A DNA stretch of 64,000 nucleotides from Corythoichthys intestinalis (lineage: Eukaryota > Chordata > Actinopteri > Syngnathiformes > Syngnathidae), in the NCBI RefSeq assembly GCF_030265065.1, contig NC_080397.1, forward strand, positions 64,984,501 to 65,048,500, read 5' to 3'. The notes under the pieces were generated by a model. That model was not told the DNA's origin. It worked only from the letters and a program-made list of their open reading frames with translations, and searched no databases. Below are positions 62,101-64,000 of the stretch, one piece after another. Within the stretch, counting starts at the first letter, position 1, and every line of letters begins with the position of its first letter. A program made the translations under genes and the position numbers.

Positions 62101-63078
62101 AGTCGTTGATATGCATTTCATTAGTGCGTGTTTATGAGTACTTATTAGCTAAGCTGTAGCATTACATGCAAAGCAGTGGCATCACTGCGGTTTCTTGGGG
62201 CTCCAAGAAGGAAATCCCTGTCCCACCTGCGCCCACTGCAAATATTTGTTTTTTTTGCACAATAAATATTTCAGTAAGCAATGTAGCTGGCAAACCATAT
62301 GTCAACAAACATTTGGATATTAATAAAGTCAACTTAGAAACTTCAAATGACTTAAGTTTCACTTTTCTTGAAATACGCAGAGGGCTCCTATGGTATCATC
62401 AAGTGCAGGGGCGGGGGTTGCTATCGCGATGTCATTTCCAACGCCCAAATTGACGTCCCTTCTGCCGAGTACATTTTGGCAACCTTTATTGGCCGGGGCC
62501 CCGAGCGAGCGACTGCCTGTCTTGCCTGTCCGCTAGCCTCTGATGCAAACTTGTCTTGAGGGGAGAAGGGGGGGGGGTGCATTGCGGAAGGTGCACGTGG
62601 GAGCTGGAGGAGGAAATCGGGCGGCGGTAGTTGGCACCGAGCGGGTTCGGCGGCCGCCGCCGGAAGACCGTTTCTCAAACATAGGCAAATGGTCCGGAAA
62701 ACCTCTCCGGCTGTGTTTTTAACCAGGAAATGACCATCTAGCGTGATTACAGAAAGTGGCATTTGCACGTGACCCCCTCTCTAATGAATGCCTTTTATTT
62801 TTTTGCATGTCAGGCTGGTGGATTCTACCAGAAGTCTCCTCAGTGCATCGTTCCCTTCGAGAAATCCTTTTCCTCCAGCCAGAGAAACCAGGAGGTGGCT
62901 TCAGGTGTCAGTGCGGCTTTGTTTGGACCTTGTGGTTACACTAAAGAAGACCACTTCCTAGTGTTTTATTTTTGTCTTGGCAGTTCAGGGCCGGCCAAGT
63001 TCTCCTTGTGCTTTAGATCAAGTTACTAGTCCGCAATCACTGATCAGCAGCAGCAGCAGCAGCAGCACAACAGCCCTG
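52721..63078 (+). CDS. mlxip: MLX-interacting protein (MondoA), 3' part outside the window
   Basis: This is a glucose-6-phosphate-responsive bHLH-zipper factor that pairs with MLX and shuttles between cytosol and nucleus. Visible exons: 52721-53067, 55029-55135, 55525-55610, 55700-55789, 55933-55974, 56630-56771, 56850-56933, 58177-58271, 60363-60744, 61859-61926, 62814-62904, 62984-63078; phases agree throughout, giving 543 residues. The N-terminal Mondo conserved regions are clear: IIHSGHFMVSSPHSEHPPKK (54-73), GYDFDTVNKQTCQTYHFGK (74-92), the export-signal region KLFECMTLAYSGKL, FKGLKLLWRDKIRLNNAIW, and EIVIREYHKWRTYF-like sequence. DTLFSTLVSHQP and ADMIQPGLLQLQPNLDF mark the activation segment. 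Adjacency to cfap251 supports MLXIP over MLXIPL. The bHLH-zipper region lies to the right. The last donor could be at 63079 or 63086. Confidence 0.93.
53771..54852. mobile_element. Non-autonomous TA-target DNA element in mlxip intron 1
   Basis: Ends CAGTGATCCCTCGCTACG and CGAGGGATCTCTG are inverted over about 13 bp, with TA on both sides, in the style of pogo/Tigger-type elements. No transposase. A half-copy of the same terminus is at 35073 in cfap251 intron 6. Confidence 0.6.
56934..58176 (+). other. mlxip intron 7
   Basis: Non-coding; a repeat scrap near 57420-57500 (GATATCTGTATCAGATTTTT) is shared with 61640. No element is delimited. Confidence 0.5.
58707..59089 (+). pseudogene. THAP exon of family K, copy B
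   Basis: Reads MVQNCCAMWCTNSYLSEYSI, HEFPNAKKKKLDYADDG, then after a frameshift near 58818 VKFVRAKRANFLDTASG, LFCGAHFPPESFSNYG and RPKCPEIPRKR, up to a GTGAGT donor. All zinc ligands survive; only the frame is broken, near a run of 11 A. Confidence 0.75.
59290..59550 (-). pseudogene. Second gene of family K, copy B
   Basis: Minus strand, starting near 59545 (MAAMMADNF leader, then SDESDVTNVH). The same leader as copy A, followed by stops. Confidence 0.5.
59573..59638. repeat. Short hairpin inside family K, copy B
   Basis: GAAGAAACACCCCTC and GAGGGGTGTTTCTTC form a 15-bp perfect inverted pair, with CAATTCTGAATTC between. It has no counterpart in copy A and may be a small inserted element. 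Confidence 0.65.
59967..60362 (+). other. Right part of mlxip intron 8
   Basis: Contains a fragment CATCTTAGTCTTTTGGATAAAA of the dispersed repeat found at 38640 and 40920, and a run of 11 G near 60038. Otherwise nothing is recognised. Confidence 0.45.
60745..61858 (+). other. mlxip intron 9 with dispersed repeat
   Basis: 61340-61690 is the second copy of the repeat at 14690-15020. The left half has no recognised feature. Confidence 0.55.
61927..62813 (+). other. mlxip intron 10
   Basis: GC-rich at 62490-62680. No exon matching MLXIP or bounded repeat was found. Confidence 0.45.
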
Positions 63079-64000
63079 GTATGTGAGTATTATTATTTGC
63101 TTGATAACCCAGCTAAGGTGTGTTCCATACAACGGTGGCAACATTGATTTTCAAATGCCAACAAAGGCTCGCATAATCTGATCATTCATGCATGTCTAAT
63201 ATCTGGCCCTCCATATTTTTGTCAGAGGTGCACGATAATTATTGGCTCGATAATTAGCGGTCCATTAATAGGAATTCTGACTTCATCTCAATACATCCAA
63301 TAACATTATCAATAGCGTGTTGTGTTGCACAAGTTCTGAAATAAATCATGAAAAACCTGACAAAAGTGGCTATTTCTTTGGCGATGTTCCCACAATAATA
63401 ATTGTTACCTTAACCTATAAAGACTGAAGAACGGAGGAGGACCGTGGAGATGGTTCTACGGCCGTATTGTCGAGCCAGTTCACGGAGGCGCGTTTTTCTA
63501 GCATTTCAGTCTTTATTTCAATGAGTCAACTGTTATCATCATAACCTATTTCGTGAGCATATTAGGCCGAAACAAGACAAAAAAATCAATCGTCAAATTC
63601 AGACTGCAAAAGATGTCCAAACAGCACAGGTGCCCTCTCGTGGAGAAAACTTTCCTACCGTGAAATTGAAATGTTCATAGCTCCGGTTTTCCGTGCTCTA
63701 TCGCTGCAGCAGCTTTCTATGTCAAATAGTTTATTTTTTCAAATACAAAAAAAAAATGGCTCCGTGGCGACCTTTATGTCAGGAAATTGTATCTACTTTC
63801 ACCCCTACTCTAGATGCTTTGTAGGAGTCAAACAAATCAAGCATGTATTTTAGCCATGAAGTATTTTCTAGTCTATCCATTTACTCACAGGAAACCATTG
63901 TGACCGTTTCCTCATATGGTCCAATTTGTATTTGTACGGACGGCAGCTTCCCGATGGATTTTCTTTTTTGTTCAGATATACTATTAGAGTCGTCCGCTCT
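63079..64000 (+). other. mlxip intron, to the right edge
   Basis: No further exon is recognised. 63640-63705 is the second copy of the short repeat at 17390-17455. Confidence 0.5.

Noticed and set aside
52721-63078. MLXIPL (ChREBP) as the identity of the right-hand gene
   Set aside because: N-terminal wording, the ADMIQPGL segment and the cfap251 neighbour all fit MLXIP better.

Overview
The window is vertebrate nuclear DNA, almost certainly from a teleost fish. Coding sequence is split into short exons with GT-AG introns, many only 60-100 bp long. The spaces between genes hold typical fish transposon families (Tc1, hAT, THAP-bearing TTAA-target elements, an L1-type LINE relic, tRNA-derived SINEs). 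The adjacency of cfap251 and mlxip matches the CFAP251-MLXIP neighbourhood of other vertebrates. The species cannot be named from the sequence.

Layout. 1-3.3 kb: dok2 (+), cut by the left edge, carrying the PH domain, the PTB domain and a short tyrosine-rich tail. 3.3-7.6 kb: an L1-type LINE relic, about 70 bp of GC-rich DNA that looks like the old endog promoter, and a 2.15-kb hAT-like element ending 29 bp before the endog start codon. 7.6-14.3 kb: endog (+), six exons, with a Tc1 copy, a 1.46-kb hAT-type element and a SINE in its introns. 15.3-15.6 kb: a minus-strand pair of one-helix micro-ORFs, unrecognised. 18.8-25.0 kb: mal (-), four exons, whose 5.3-kb first intron holds 57-bp palindromes, a hAT relic and a Tc1 copy with a THAP element nested in its transposase. 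25.3-30.9 kb: no intact host gene; a 1.96-kb THAP element with TTAA target duplications and a decayed C2H2 zinc-finger locus. 31.0-49.3 kb: cfap251 (+), a complete 20-exon model. 49.3-52.7 kb: transposon relics. 52.7 kb to the right edge: mlxip (+), twelve exons visible; the bHLH-zipper region lies beyond the window.

The host genes are functionally unrelated: a tyrosine-kinase adaptor, a mitochondrial nuclease, a raft proteolipid, a flagellar radial-spoke protein and a glucose-responsive transcription factor. The exon models for endog, mal and cfap251 keep frame from start to stop across every junction.

The most unusual material is a group of THAP-domain transposons. At least five copies from three families share one plan: a THAP gene reads inward from one end and a second, unrelated gene reads inward from the other, so the two converge. 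Three copies have exact 4-bp target duplications (TTAA, TTAA, TGAA) and a fourth has TATA. Other points for a second look are the hAT insertion that separates endog from its likely promoter, the two-ORF microprotein gene, and a set of 57-bp perfect palindromes with TA flanks.
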